A stretch of DNA of 64,000 nt from Mycobacterium sp. (GTDB taxonomy: Bacteria > Actinomycetota > Actinomycetes > Mycobacteriales > Mycobacteriaceae), in contig JAOPWC010000044.1 in the NCBI GenBank assembly GCA_025965895.1, forward strand, positions 1 through 64,000, given 5' to 3'. Made by a program: the position numbers and the translations under genes. The notes beneath the pieces are model-generated. The model saw only the letters and a program-made list of their open reading frames with translations. It ran no database searches and was not told the DNA's origin. Positions 19,018-26,871 of the stretch are shown here, piece after piece. The first letter of the stretch is position 1. Each line of letters starts with the position of its first letter.

Positions 19018-20193
19018 TCATTCATGGCGATGGTCGTGATCGTGGTGGTCGTGGACGACGTCGGGTGAGCCGCCCATCATCCGCAGCATCGGGATGCCAC
19101 CGGTGCGAATGAAGCGGATGACGAGCACCGCCGCAAGGAAAAGGAAACCGATGTTGAGCCACGTGGTGTAGTTCCAGGAGATTTCCGCCATCATCACCAT
19201 TGCGTTGCGCTCACTGGGGATGAGACCCGTTGTGCCGAAGAGCAATTCGACGACGTACCCGGCACCCACCATCGAAACATAGAAGGTGACGAGCAGCACG
19301 AGCATCATCTTGACGCCGTAATACTTACGGTAGATGTTGAGGATAGGCAGGATCAGCAGGTCCGCGTAGATGAACGCAATGACCCCGCCGAAGCTGATGC
19401 CACCGTTCCACAAGACCGCGGCGAGGGGCACGTTGCCGATCGAGCAGACGAATGACGCCATCGACACGATGGGCCCCACGATGGGTCCCCACAGCGCGGA
19501 CAGGGTGGGGTGGTCGGTGAGGAAGAAGTTCTGCCAGAACGAGCCGGGCACCCAGGCCGCGATCGCGCCGGCGATCAACAAACCCAGGACGAGGTCCCGC
19601 AGGATCGCCGCCCACTCCATGACGAACACGTGTGAAACCGCGGTAAGGCCCTGTGGGGAAGCGAGCCGCCGCCACAACGGTCCCTGTCCCGGCACGGACA
19701 TGTCCATTGCGGCGTGGCCTTCCATCGATCCGCTGATCCCGCGCTCGGCCTGTGCGCGCGCAGCTTCGAGGGTTTTGGAGCGAACGAATAGCCGGAAAAG
19801 GACAGCCAAGACCACGATCATGATCGGGCCGCCGACGAATTCCGCGGCGGTGAACTGCCAGCCCATCAACAGGGCGAGAATGACCCCGAGCTCAACCACC
19901 ATGTTTGTCGAGGCGATCTCGAACGCCATCGCGGCAGTGAAGTTCGCGCCCTTGCGGATTAGTGAGCGCGCCAGCGCCACCGCGGCATACGAGCACGATG
20001 ACGACGCCGCGCCCAGCACGGCGGCGACGACCAGGGTCCGGGGCCGGTCGTCGCCCAGAAGTCTCACGATCGTGGACTTGCGCACCACCGCCTGCACGAC
20101 GGCGGACAGGAAGAATCCCAGGATCAACGCCCACAAGATCTCCCAGGTCATCGAACCCGCCAGCGCCAGCGCATGTCCGATCGCGTGCATCAT
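19018..20193 (-). CDS. DUF318/ArsP-type permease with His-rich tail
   Basis: A 391-residue polytopic membrane protein of the permease family that includes ArsP. SSSCSYAAVALARSLIRKGA (Cys67) and a second half with SFVCSIGNVPLAAVLWNGG are the paired conserved motifs, each followed by a helix hairpin, giving roughly eight to ten helices. The family moves metal(loid)s or their organic forms. The C-terminus ends HDHHDHDHRHE, a metal-binding tail. A 43-base G/C-tract palindrome, like a CsoR/RcnR-type operator, lies 37 bases upstream, supporting metal-responsive control. The start at 20193 (MMHAIGHAL) was chosen because the upstream codons overlap the palindrome. The substrate metal is unknown. Confidence 0.8.
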   Translation of the reverse strand: MMHAIGHALALAGSMTWEILWALILGFFLSAVVQAVVRKSTIVRLLGDDRPRTLVVAAVLGAASSSCSYAAVALARSLIRKGANFTAAMAFEIASTNMVVELGVILALLMGWQFTAAEFVGGPIMIVVLAVLFRLFVRSKTLEAARAQAERGISGSMEGHAAMDMSVPGQGPLWRRLASPQGLTAVSHVFVMEWAAILRDLVLGLLIAGAIAAWVPGSFWQNFFLTDHPTLSALWGPIVGPIVSMASFVCSIGNVPLAAVLWNGGISFGGVIAFIYADLLILPILNIYRKYYGVKMMLVLLVTFYVSMVGAGYVVELLFGTTGLIPSERNAMVMMAEISWNYTTWLNIGFLFLAAVLVIRFIRTGGIPMLRMMGGSPDVVHDHHDHDHRHE

Positions 20194-20229
20194 TTGCGGC
20201 CGCCTTCCGATAGCCCTGGCACGGGTCGC

Positions 20230-20272
20230 ACCTACCCAAGTTATACCCCCAGGGGGTTTATGTTGGGTAGGT
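20230..20272. promoter_or_regulatory. Metal-type operator palindrome upstream of the permease
   Basis: Outer arms ACCTACCCAA and TTGGGTAGGT are perfect inverted repeats. They enclose an inner ATACCCCC/GGGGGTTTAT arm pair centred near 20250. G/C tracts flanked by AT in this arrangement are typical of CsoR/RcnR-family metal repressors. It sits between the permease promoter (minus strand) and a resolvase fossil on the plus strand. Confidence 0.6.
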
Positions 20273-20346
20273 GGCACAACCGCGAACCGACTACCCGGAA
20301 TGACCGGGGCGCTCCCGGTGGTGCTGGCTGGTCAGGCCGGAAACGT

Positions 20347-20516
20347 CGGGCACGCCGACAGCACGTCGGTCGTCCGAACGCGCTCGACAAGTCGAAGACC
20401 GCGCTGGCACGCCGGGTACACGGGCAGGGTGAATCCGCCCACGACGATTGCCGTCGACGCCGGGTATGAGCCGGGCAACGGTCTATCGTGTGCTGGCGGA
20501 GCAGCCGGATGATTAG
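20347..20516 (+). pseudogene. Serine recombinase (resolvase) C-terminal fossil
   Basis: GRPNALDKSKTALARRVHGQ, then in a shifted frame PTTIAVDAG, then in a third frame MSRATVYRVLAEQPDD with a TAG at 20514-20516. Joined, these match the C-terminal helix-turn-helix of Tn3/Hin-type resolvases (consensus GVSRATVYRVLAE). The catalytic Ser domain is missing. It marks a lost transposon next to the permease. Confidence 0.65.
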
Positions 20517-20669
20517 TGTCTGACTAACCTAAAAAGACGTTTGATCGCCCAGACGACACGACCACGCTGGTAGTCGCGGTTTCAAGGATCAACTTTCTAC
20601 GCACTCACAGTGGGACTTTTGTCACTTGGAACAGCGACCAAAGTGCGCTGTGCAAACGAAAACCCTCCA

Positions 20670-20760
20670 CTACTTTGCGAAGTAGCGGGCGAACCGGTAC
20701 AGGCCGGGGGGGAACACCGCGGGTGAAACCCACCGCTCGGGACGCGACACATGCAACGGG
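20670..20760 (+). other. Possible structured leader of whiB4
   Basis: Upstream of whiB4 there is a CTACTT-TGCG-AAGTAG hairpin (20670-20685), then a GGCCGGGGGG tract, then GCGGGTGAAACCCACCGC, which can fold as a GGGT/ACCC stem closed by GAA. It could be a folded 5' untranslated region. I could not match it confidently to a known riboswitch. Confidence 0.3.
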
Positions 20761-20807
20761 GTCCGCCCTCACAACATCATTCCTGGGCCAACAAGGGGTT
20801 ATTTAAA

Positions 20808-21299
20808 ATGAAGGACTTCTCTGCCGCAGTTGCCGTTTCAGGTACTCGGCCCGCAACGCGGACGACAACGCCACGTTCAGAGCAAGGTTTGGTTCACAGC
20901 GTGGCCGCCGAAGCCCGTATCGCGTGGGTGTCAAAGGCACGCTGTCGCTCCAATGATCCTGACGACCTTTTCGTTCGCGGTGCCGAGCAGAGGAAGGCGG
21001 CAGTGATCTGCCGGCACTGTCCCGTCATCGCCGAGTGCCGCGCCGACGCGCTCGACAACCGGGTGGAGTTCGGTGTCTGGGGCGGCATGACCGAACGCGA
21101 CCGGCGGGCGCTGCTCAAGCAGCACCCTGAGGTGGTCTCCTGGGCCGAGTTCTTCGCCGCAGCACAAACCCCGCAACGTCGGCGATCCGGTGGACCGGCC
21201 ACCGCTAAACACGGACCACGACGGCATCGCCATGTGAGTGCTGGAAAGAGGTCGCCTTTGCAGGTGACAACATCTTCACCGTTAGTCAAACGATCCTGA
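20808..21299 (+). CDS. whiB4: WhiB-family redox-sensing regulator WhiB4
   Basis: A 163-residue Wbl protein. Four Cys (Cys46, Cys68, Cys71, Cys77) in the C-x21-C-x2-C-x5-C pattern bind an O2/NO-sensitive 4Fe-4S cluster. FGVWGGMTERDRRALLK is the Wbl turn plus a basic DNA-binding segment. SGTRPATR, ERIAWVSKA-like RIAWVSKARC, DLFVRGAEQRKAAVICRHCP and LLKQHPEVVSWAEF match M. tuberculosis WhiB4 specifically, as I recall it. In the family, WhiB4 controls oxidative-stress genes as a DNA-binding redox switch. The C-terminus is extended by about 40 basic residues beyond the usual length. The start ATG at 20808 has AAGGGG upstream. Confidence 0.85.
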   Translation: MKDFSAAVAVSGTRPATRTTTPRSEQGLVHSVAAEARIAWVSKARCRSNDPDDLFVRGAEQRKAAVICRHCPVIAECRADALDNRVEFGVWGGMTERDRRALLKQHPEVVSWAEFFAAAQTPQRRRSGGPATAKHGPRRHRHVSAGKRSPLQVTTSSPLVKRS

Positions 21300-21540
21300 C
21301 GAAGCGCGTGGTCCGCAACCAGGATGACCACGAATCGACGGAGGTCTGCGACCCGCACTTGCCTCGCTCGGTCTTGCAGATGACGGCGCGGCCGCCTGGG
21401 CCACGACGGCGACGGTCAGCGGGGCCAAGAACATGGCCGCCTGCCGCGATGCCCAACGCCTGCCCGAGTGCGAGATCGGCGGTGCGCGTGGTGCTTCCGA
21501 CGTGACAATGGTTTTGGGTGTTGACGGTTTTCGGCGATAG
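21300..21540. other. Short intergenic interval
   Basis: About 240 bases between convergent whiB4 and an SDR gene. There is no recognisable gene and I see no clear terminator hairpin. Confidence 0.4.
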
Positions 21541-22263
21541 CTAGGTGACGGGCTCTGGTTGCACGAGCGCCGCGTATTGGCGCTCGAGCGCCTTGGCCGC
21601 GCCGCTGCGCCAGCTCTGCGCCATGGACTGTGACATCGGATCGGGGAAGATATCCTCATCCCCGTTCGCCACCCCGTCGAAGATGGCTCGCGCGACGGAC
21701 TCCGGAGCGGCCTTCGGTATGTCGAGTTCGCGGGACATCTCCGTGTCCACGGGGCCGGTGAGGACGGCGTGTACCCGCACTCCCCGTCCGGCCAAAAGAG
21801 CGCGCAGCGACTGCGACAAGGAGAACGCCGCCGCCTTGGAGATCGAGTAGGCCGGAATAACGGGCAAGGCAGCAAAGGCCGTCACGGACAAAACGTTGAC
21901 GATGGCTCCCCGAGAACGAGTCAGCAGCGGCAGGAAAGCCTGGGTCACACCATAGGTGCCGAAGAGATTGACGGCGAGCTGCGCCTCGAGCGCGGCACGG
22001 TCGCTCAAGTCGTCATAGAGGGCCAGGCCGGCGTTGTTGATCAGGATGTCGAGAGATTCGACTCGCTCGACCGCTGCCTGGGTCTGCGCAGCATTGGTCA
22101 CGTCCAGGGTCAGGGGCGTGACACGAGCATCCACGTGCGCCAAGGGCTTGCGCGTACCCGCGTACACCCGCCTTGCGCCTCTGCTCAAGGCTTCCTCGAC
22201 CAGCGCCTGTCCGATACCGCGATTGGCCCCGGTCACCAGAACGGTTTTGTCTGCGAATGTCAT
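21541..22263 (-). CDS. Short-chain dehydrogenase/reductase
   Basis: A 240-residue classical SDR. TGANRGIG is the NAD(P) motif, NNAG appears in ILINNAGLALYD, the catalytic Ser follows in VNVLSVTAF, and YSISKAA gives the YxxxK pair. Cofactor contact TGPVDTEM follows. The ATG at 22263 has a GGAGGG ribosome binding site; the open frame upstream of it is not SDR-like. Upstream lies about 400 bases with no recognisable gene, then an SDR fossil on the opposite strand. The substrate is not predictable. Confidence 0.85.
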   Translation of the reverse strand: MTFADKTVLVTGANRGIGQALVEEALSRGARRVYAGTRKPLAHVDARVTPLTLDVTNAAQTQAAVERVESLDILINNAGLALYDDLSDRAALEAQLAVNLFGTYGVTQAFLPLLTRSRGAIVNVLSVTAFAALPVIPAYSISKAAAFSLSQSLRALLAGRGVRVHAVLTGPVDTEMSRELDIPKAAPESVARAIFDGVANGDEDIFPDPMSQSMAQSWRSGAAKALERQYAALVQPEPVT

Positions 22264-22662
22264 CAGCCCTCCTAGGCTTCCCGACGCGCTCGGATCGTCC
22301 GAGCCGTCGAAGATATAGGTGCCTCGGCGTCGGGAAACTGGGCGCGCAACATCCGCCCAGTTCGCACCTCGACCGGTGTCGATACGATACTGGGAGGGGG
22401 TCGAGAGCACCGTGAACGTCTGAAGGCGACGTTGATCAGCTCCAGGCGGATCCGGACGCGTGAGCTGCGCGATGTCGCGTGCTGTTGGGCTGGCCCACGG
22501 GCGGACGACCCCGGAATCTGCGGCCGCCCCGGATTCTGGTTCCGAGAAGAACACCGCACCGCCGTCACAACCCTCGTCCTCGTCGCCACCGCGCACTGAT
22601 TTCTGGCGGCTCAGATGCCGCGTACGCGACCGGCGTGCCATCGGTCGACAGAGGGTGGTGGG
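22264..22662. other. Intergenic, no recognisable gene
   Basis: About 400 bases. It presumably holds the promoter of the minus-strand SDR and remnants of the start of the plus-strand SDR fossil. No motif stands out. Confidence 0.35.
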
Positions 22663-22990
22663 AAAAGCGACCCGGAGCACTTCCGATCAGTGATCGAGAT
22701 CAACCTCAACGGCTCCTATTGGGCCGCCCAGGCGTGCGCGCGGGTCATGCAGCCGGGAAGTTCGATCATCAACATTTCCAACGTCGTTGGCCTGCCTCCG
22801 CGGGCCTGCCGCAAGCGGCCTACAGCGCGGAGCAAGGCCGGCGTTCTGGGACTGACGCGTGATCTCGCCCAGCAGTGGGGATCTCGAAAGGGCATACGTG
22901 TCAACGCCGTTGCGCCCGGATGCTGCCATTCCGAGATGACCGAGCAGTTGCCGCCCGGATATATCGAGAACGTGAAGGCCCGGGCAGATC
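22663..22990 (+). pseudogene. SDR fossil with frameshifts
   Basis: DPEHFRSVIEINLNGSYWAA followed by QACARVMQPGSSIINISNVVG is the central part of an SDR. The active-site segment LPQAAYSA and the following SKAGVLGLTRDLAQQWG lie in different frames because of an extra base near 22832. RVNAVAPGCCHSEMTEQLPP then continues to about 22985. The N-terminal Rossmann motif is not found and the C-terminus breaks up. It looks like a decayed paralogue, not the functional partner of the neighbouring SDR. Confidence 0.7.
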
Positions 22991-23210
22991 ATTGCTCATG
23001 GAGGTCACGGAATCGGCAGGCAGGGTTGGGGCAGGAAGCTTCGGGTCCGAAATACCGGGCGCAATACCTGCCCCGAATCTGTCGCGCCGCTGACTCGCGC
23101 CAGGACGCAAACGCCTACGCATCGACACTGGCGGAGGAAAGCGATTACGCGCAGCACCGCCGGGGTAGACAGGCTGTGGTCGTATCGCGAGTGAGACAGG
23201 AGGAGTGACC

Positions 23211-23402
23211 ATGAGTGGCAGCGACAAGGCCAGGAACAAAGCTCAGCAGATCAGGGGCAGGGCCAAAGAGACCATCGGCCGGCTCACCGGAGACCGCAAC
23301 CTCGAAGGCCAGGGCAGCACCGATCGGGTCAAAGCCAATTTGAAGGATGCCGGCGAAAAGGTCAAAGACGCGTTCCGCGGGCGCGGTAACCGACGCCCCT
23401 GA
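23211..23402 (+). CDS. CsbD-like stress protein
   Basis: A 63-residue hydrophilic protein of the CsbD family: MSGSDKARNKAQQIRGRAKE, then IGRLTGDRNLEGQGSTDRVK, then DAGEKVKDAFRG. Family members are small, highly charged and induced under general stress (sigma-B-type in Bacillus); their molecular role is unclear. The ATG at 23211 has an AGGAGG ribosome binding site 7 bases upstream; an in-frame GTG at 23205 would lie inside that site. Monocistronic. Confidence 0.88.
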   Translation: MSGSDKARNKAQQIRGRAKETIGRLTGDRNLEGQGSTDRVKANLKDAGEKVKDAFRGRGNRRP

Positions 23403-23609
23403 AATCCCCTGGCCCCCGGCGCGGCCGGCGACCGTGGCGCGAGCAGGGCCGCAGCCTTGCAGGCGGCTTACCGGTTGCACTTGTCATGAAGGTTGGCTTG
23501 GTAAGCGGGCCGCAACGTCGGCAACGGTGCGCATTGGTGAACGTCAGCGCCGGCGCGCATGTAGCAGTTCGGCGGCGCCACAGCCAGCCGGAGCCAATAG
23601 GATGGTCAG

Positions 23610-23876
23610 ATGGCCACCTTGGAGGAGTTGGAGGCGCGCATCGCGGCGCTCGAAGCTTCGCAGGCCGACTACCGTGCGGTGCTGGCCGCCGTCAACGCGC
23701 TGGGTGCCAATCAGCGCGACCACGCTCTTGGTCTCGCGGGAGTCAGAACCAATGTGCAGGAAGTCGAGGCGGAATTGGCCGGCTTTCGTCACGAGACCCG
23801 GGCCACCTTCCGCTCGATAGACGAGCAGCTCGCCGAGATTAAGGACCTGATCACGACCCGCGGCAACGGCCGGTAA
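23610..23876 (+). CDS. Small coiled-coil hypothetical protein
   Basis: An 88-residue protein beginning MATLEELEARIAALEASQAD, with heptad-like Leu/Ala spacing through most of its length (GVRTNVQEVEAELAGFRHE, SIDEQLAEIKDLI). It is predicted to be a coiled coil that dimerises. Similar small coiled-coil proteins are common in mycobacteria, with no assigned role that I know of. No membrane segment. It stands between the stress gene and a hypothetical gene. Confidence 0.7.
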   Translation: MATLEELEARIAALEASQADYRAVLAAVNALGANQRDHALGLAGVRTNVQEVEAELAGFRHETRATFRSIDEQLAEIKDLITTRGNGR

Positions 23877-23972
23877 GGCGCACCGCCGGAGCCTTCACCT
23901 CGACGGTGAACCGATCAGGTCGGAGCGACGTGACCATGAGGACGCCGCCGGTGACAGAACAGGTTGTGGCAA

Positions 23973-24461
23973 ATGGCTGAAGACACGTATCGGGCCGGTG
24001 TTGCTCCGCGCCCGCCTGTCGACGACTCGTCCGACATCAAGTTCCCCGTCCGTGCGCCCATCACAGCGCGGGTAAGCGCGACATTCTTTTCGGCACGGCT
24101 GGACCACCAGGTCGAGTCCGGCGCCGTCGCACCTGCGGGCAGTACGCTCGCCGTGCACGCCGCACGGCTGACCTCCACAAGGGAGCGTGAGCGGCTCGCG
24201 CGTGCGCTCCGCCGGATCGCCAGTGACGCCCGAAATCCCAATCCGGGTATCCGCGTGGGCGTCGCGCCGCACGGAGCCGCGATCCTGGCCGTCGAGGACC
24301 TTGTCGATGAGGTGACGTTGCTTCTGCGCAGACACGGTCCGGTCCGCGCCCGCGGCATCGCCCGATTGCGAATGCTGTTGTCCGAAGGCAACGGACCGCT
24401 TTACCGGTCGGGCCGCGGCAGCCTCGCCGCCGCGATGCGTGGAGTGATCGCTGCGCTCTGA
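23973..24461 (+). CDS. Hypothetical protein
   Basis: A 162-residue frame with good codon usage and consistent protein-like sequence. The N-terminus is polar (MAEDTYRAGVAPRPPVDDSS), the middle reads LARALRRIASDARNPNPGIR, and the C-terminal half is helical (LAVEDLVDEVTLLLRRHGPV, ARGIARLRMLLSEGNGPLYR). I recognise no family. The ATG at 23973 was chosen over a TTG three codons earlier. It is convergent with the cyclase gene, only 7 bases away, so the two share a terminator region. Confidence 0.65.
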   Translation: MAEDTYRAGVAPRPPVDDSSDIKFPVRAPITARVSATFFSARLDHQVESGAVAPAGSTLAVHAARLTSTRERERLARALRRIASDARNPNPGIRVGVAPHGAAILAVEDLVDEVTLLLRRHGPVRARGIARLRMLLSEGNGPLYRSGRGSLAAAMRGVIAAL

Positions 24462-24468
24462 GCGCTTG

Positions 24469-25815
24469 TCAGTCGTGGGTGTCGCGCACGGCCAGCACGG
24501 GCCACCGGTTAGGCACACCTTTCAGTTCGTGGCTGCCACGATCGGCGAAGGCGATCCGCGACCCGAGCACCAGCGGCGGGATCGCGCCCGATACGAGCAC
24601 CTCGCCGGGCGCCGCGAGCGCCATTATGCGCGCAGCGATGTGTACCGCGATGCCGTGGACGTCTCCATCGGCCATCTCGACCTCGCCGGTGTGCAGGCCG
24701 GCGCGGATGCTGAGGCCGACGTCTTCCAGCGCGTCGCGGATCGCGCAGGCACAGTTGATCGCCCGTGCCGGGCCGTCGAACGTCGCGAGCGCGCCGTCGC
24801 CCGTGAATTTGACGACGGCACCCCGCGCGCCGCCCACATGCCGCATCACGACGCCGTTATGTGCGGCGAGCGCGGTCGTCCACGCCTCGTCTCCCAACTG
24901 CGCGGCGCGTTCGGTCGATCCGACGATGTCGGTGAACAGCACAGTCGACAGCACGCGGTTGGACGGTGTGGCGCTGCGTCCGCCGGTGAGAAACGACTCG
25001 ATCTCGTCCAGCACTCGGTCAGAGTCGCCGGCGAACCACACGTTGTCGTCGCCGTCGAGCTCCACCAGTCGCGCGTGCCGGATCCGCTTGGCGAGATCCT
25101 GCGCATGTTCGCCCCGCACGTGCCGATCGCCGCGGGGGTGGAGCAGCAGCGTCGGCGCTTGAATGCTCGCAAGCGCCGGGCGGACGTCGGTGCGCAGGAA
25201 CAAGTCGAGAATCGCCTTGAAATACCCTGGACCGCCGGAGAGTCGCTCGCCGCGGGCCCACCAGCGCCGCCTTGCGGCGTCGCCCGCCCAGCTCGGCGCC
25301 AGCAGGTCGACGAGCGCACCGGTCCCGACGGTGTGCTCGAAGCTGTCGACGTACCTCACGAGCGCCGGCTCGGGCATACCGAACGGCTGGTCGGGGGCGC
25401 GGAGGAAGCGCGCGAACGGGCTGCAGAGCACGAGCGAGCGAACGCGTTGCGGATAGCTTGCGGTGAGGAGCATGGCAGGGAGCCCCGACTCCGACCATGC
25501 GAAGACGGACGCACACTTGCTCCCGACGGCGTCAAGCACCGCCAGGAGCCCGTCGGTCCAGGACTGCATCGCGGGACGGTCGTTGATCGGTACCGCGTCG
25601 GAGCTCCCGCTGCCGAGGAGGTCGGTCAAGATCAGGCGGCTGAACGAGGCCAGGCGGTGGAGGTGGCCGGCGACGGTGGGCTCGTCCCACAGCAGGTCGA
25701 TCGGGAATGTCGCGGAGGGGACGAGCAGAAGATCGGGGCCGCGGTCACCGACGATCTGGTAGGCCAGGTGGGCATCGCCGTCCCGCGCGTAGCGCGTCTC
25801 GGGCGTTGCGGCCAT
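24469..25815 (-). CDS. Alpha/beta-hydrolase-adenylate cyclase fusion (LipJ-like)
   Basis: A 448-residue two-domain protein like M. tuberculosis Rv1900c (LipJ). Residues 1-270 form an alpha/beta-hydrolase domain whose nucleophile elbow reads AWSESG, not GxSxG. Residues 290-448 form a class III cyclase domain. FTDIVGST and KFTGDGALATF hold the two metal-binding Asp. The Lys before FTGDG is the canonical adenine-recognising residue, whereas LipJ has Asn there. GIAVHIAARI has His where most cyclases have Asn, as LipJ does, and the Arg is kept. It should make cAMP. It is the last gene of a three-gene minus-strand run (26820 to 24469), 7 bases after the RDD gene. Confidence 0.88.
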   Translation of the reverse strand: MAATPETRYARDGDAHLAYQIVGDRGPDLLLVPSATFPIDLLWDEPTVAGHLHRLASFSRLILTDLLGSGSSDAVPINDRPAMQSWTDGLLAVLDAVGSKCASVFAWSESGLPAMLLTASYPQRVRSLVLCSPFARFLRAPDQPFGMPEPALVRYVDSFEHTVGTGALVDLLAPSWAGDAARRRWWARGERLSGGPGYFKAILDLFLRTDVRPALASIQAPTLLLHPRGDRHVRGEHAQDLAKRIRHARLVELDGDDNVWFAGDSDRVLDEIESFLTGGRSATPSNRVLSTVLFTDIVGSTERAAQLGDEAWTTALAAHNGVVMRHVGGARGAVVKFTGDGALATFDGPARAINCACAIRDALEDVGLSIRAGLHTGEVEMADGDVHGIAVHIAARIMALAAPGEVLVSGAIPPLVLGSRIAFADRGSHELKGVPNRWPVLAVRDTHD

Positions 25816-25822
25816 GGCAGAC

Positions 25823-26278
25823 TCACTTCTCCTGCGGCCGGGAGTAGACTACTCTGGTACGGAACCCCATGTCCTGCAACGAGTTTCGTTTCTTATCAAC
25901 CGCGACCCAGAGTAACCCGATCGGAAACACCACGCACGTGAAGGCCCGCAGCAGCGCGACCACCGGGCGCAGGCGCTCCAAGTGCCGTCCGACGACCATG
26001 AGGCCCATCGTCACCGCACCCGCCGTGCATCCCGAGACCGTCCAGCAGCCGGTCAGGTACACAACGGCGACGACGAACGTGACGAGGGTGGAAAAGACGA
26101 GGTTGATGGAGGGAAGACTGAACGCAGCGGGTGAAGAAACGAGCTTCGCCATGATCAGGCCGACGTACAGCCCACTCATGATGAGCAGAACGACCACTAA
26201 GTCGATCAGCGCGGCCAGTCCCCGTGTGACGATTCCGGCCGCCCGCTCCGCGTCGGGGACCGGATCCGATGCGATCAC
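25823..26278 (-). CDS. RDD family membrane protein
   Basis: A 151-residue membrane protein. GLAALIDLVVVLLIMSGLYV carries the RDD-type Arg/Asp pattern at the start of helix 1 (TRGLAALID), then helix 2 (LVFSTLVTFVVAVVYLTGCW), then GAVTMGLMVVG and a C-terminal helix (AFTCVVFPIGLLWVAVDKK). RDD proteins are small transport-related proteins of mostly unknown function. The start overlaps the stop of the upstream gene by ATGA, so the two are translationally coupled. It precedes the cyclase gene by 7 bases, giving an RDD-cyclase pairing. Confidence 0.85.
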   Translation of the reverse strand: MIASDPVPDAERAAGIVTRGLAALIDLVVVLLIMSGLYVGLIMAKLVSSPAAFSLPSINLVFSTLVTFVVAVVYLTGCWTVSGCTAGAVTMGLMVVGRHLERLRPVVALLRAFTCVVFPIGLLWVAVDKKRNSLQDMGFRTRVVYSRPQEK

Positions 26279-26820
26279 TGGTGGTCCCGGTCACGCCCCA
26301 GCACGCGGTCGACGATTCCGGCGACGAGGTCGTCGGCGCGCTCGCCCTGGGTCCGGACGTCGTTCATCACCTCGGCGGTCACCGAATTCGTCGATTCGCG
26401 AATGATCCCGGGCAGATCGACGCCGTCAATCACCTTGTCGGCCAGAGCGATTAGGTCGATCCGGTTGATTACCGCGTCGATGTCGAGGCCGGCGGCAATT
26501 GCGTCGACGTCCAGACGCTCGGTGACGAACGAAGTCATGTCTATCTCGTCCAGTACCAGCTCCACCACTTGGACCGCGACTGTGGCCACCAGGGCCTTCA
26601 GTGGGTCGGCGCTCTGCGCGATCCACCTGTCGCCTCGCTCGGTCAGGCCGGAGACCCCGCTGTGCATCCAGGACCCGACCACCGGCAGCCTTTCCACCGC
26701 CCGGTATGCGGCTCCCGCACCGCCCACCACCATCGCCGCGCTACCGACGGCGACCGACACCAACGGATGTTTCAGCAGGTCGTCCGCGGTGGCCACCATC
26801 GCATCGTAGTGCGCGAACAA
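26275..26820 (-). CDS. Conserved hypothetical protein, first gene of the cyclase operon
   Basis: A 181-residue protein with one or two weak hydrophobic segments near the N-terminus (HPLVSVAVGSAAMVVGGAGA). The rest consists of short hydrophobic-acidic repeats ending in ID, such as LDEIDMTSFV, LDVDAIAAGLDID, VINRIDLIALADKVI and GVDLPGII. These repeats look like amphipathic membrane-surface helices. I know similar proteins from mycobacterial RDD gene neighbourhoods, but not their function. ATGA overlap with the RDD gene. Confidence 0.75.
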   Translation of the reverse strand: MFAHYDAMVATADDLLKHPLVSVAVGSAAMVVGGAGAAYRAVERLPVVGSWMHSGVSGLTERGDRWIAQSADPLKALVATVAVQVVELVLDEIDMTSFVTERLDVDAIAAGLDIDAVINRIDLIALADKVIDGVDLPGIIRESTNSVTAEVMNDVRTQGERADDLVAGIVDRVLGRDRDHQ

Positions 26821-26871
26821 GATCCGCAGAGCGACCTTCGGCTCAACGCCTTCCCATCGATCGCGTTGAGG

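Noticed and set aside
20660..20790. Cobalamin or c-di-AMP riboswitch before whiB4
   Set aside because: A few fragments resemble conserved boxes, but the order and core motifs do not fit either class; only generic hairpins are supported.
24466..25941. Plus-strand open frame of about 490 codons
   Set aside because: It mirrors the LipJ-like cyclase gene on the opposite strand, is Arg/Ala/Gly-rich without a family pattern, and is a GC-driven shadow.
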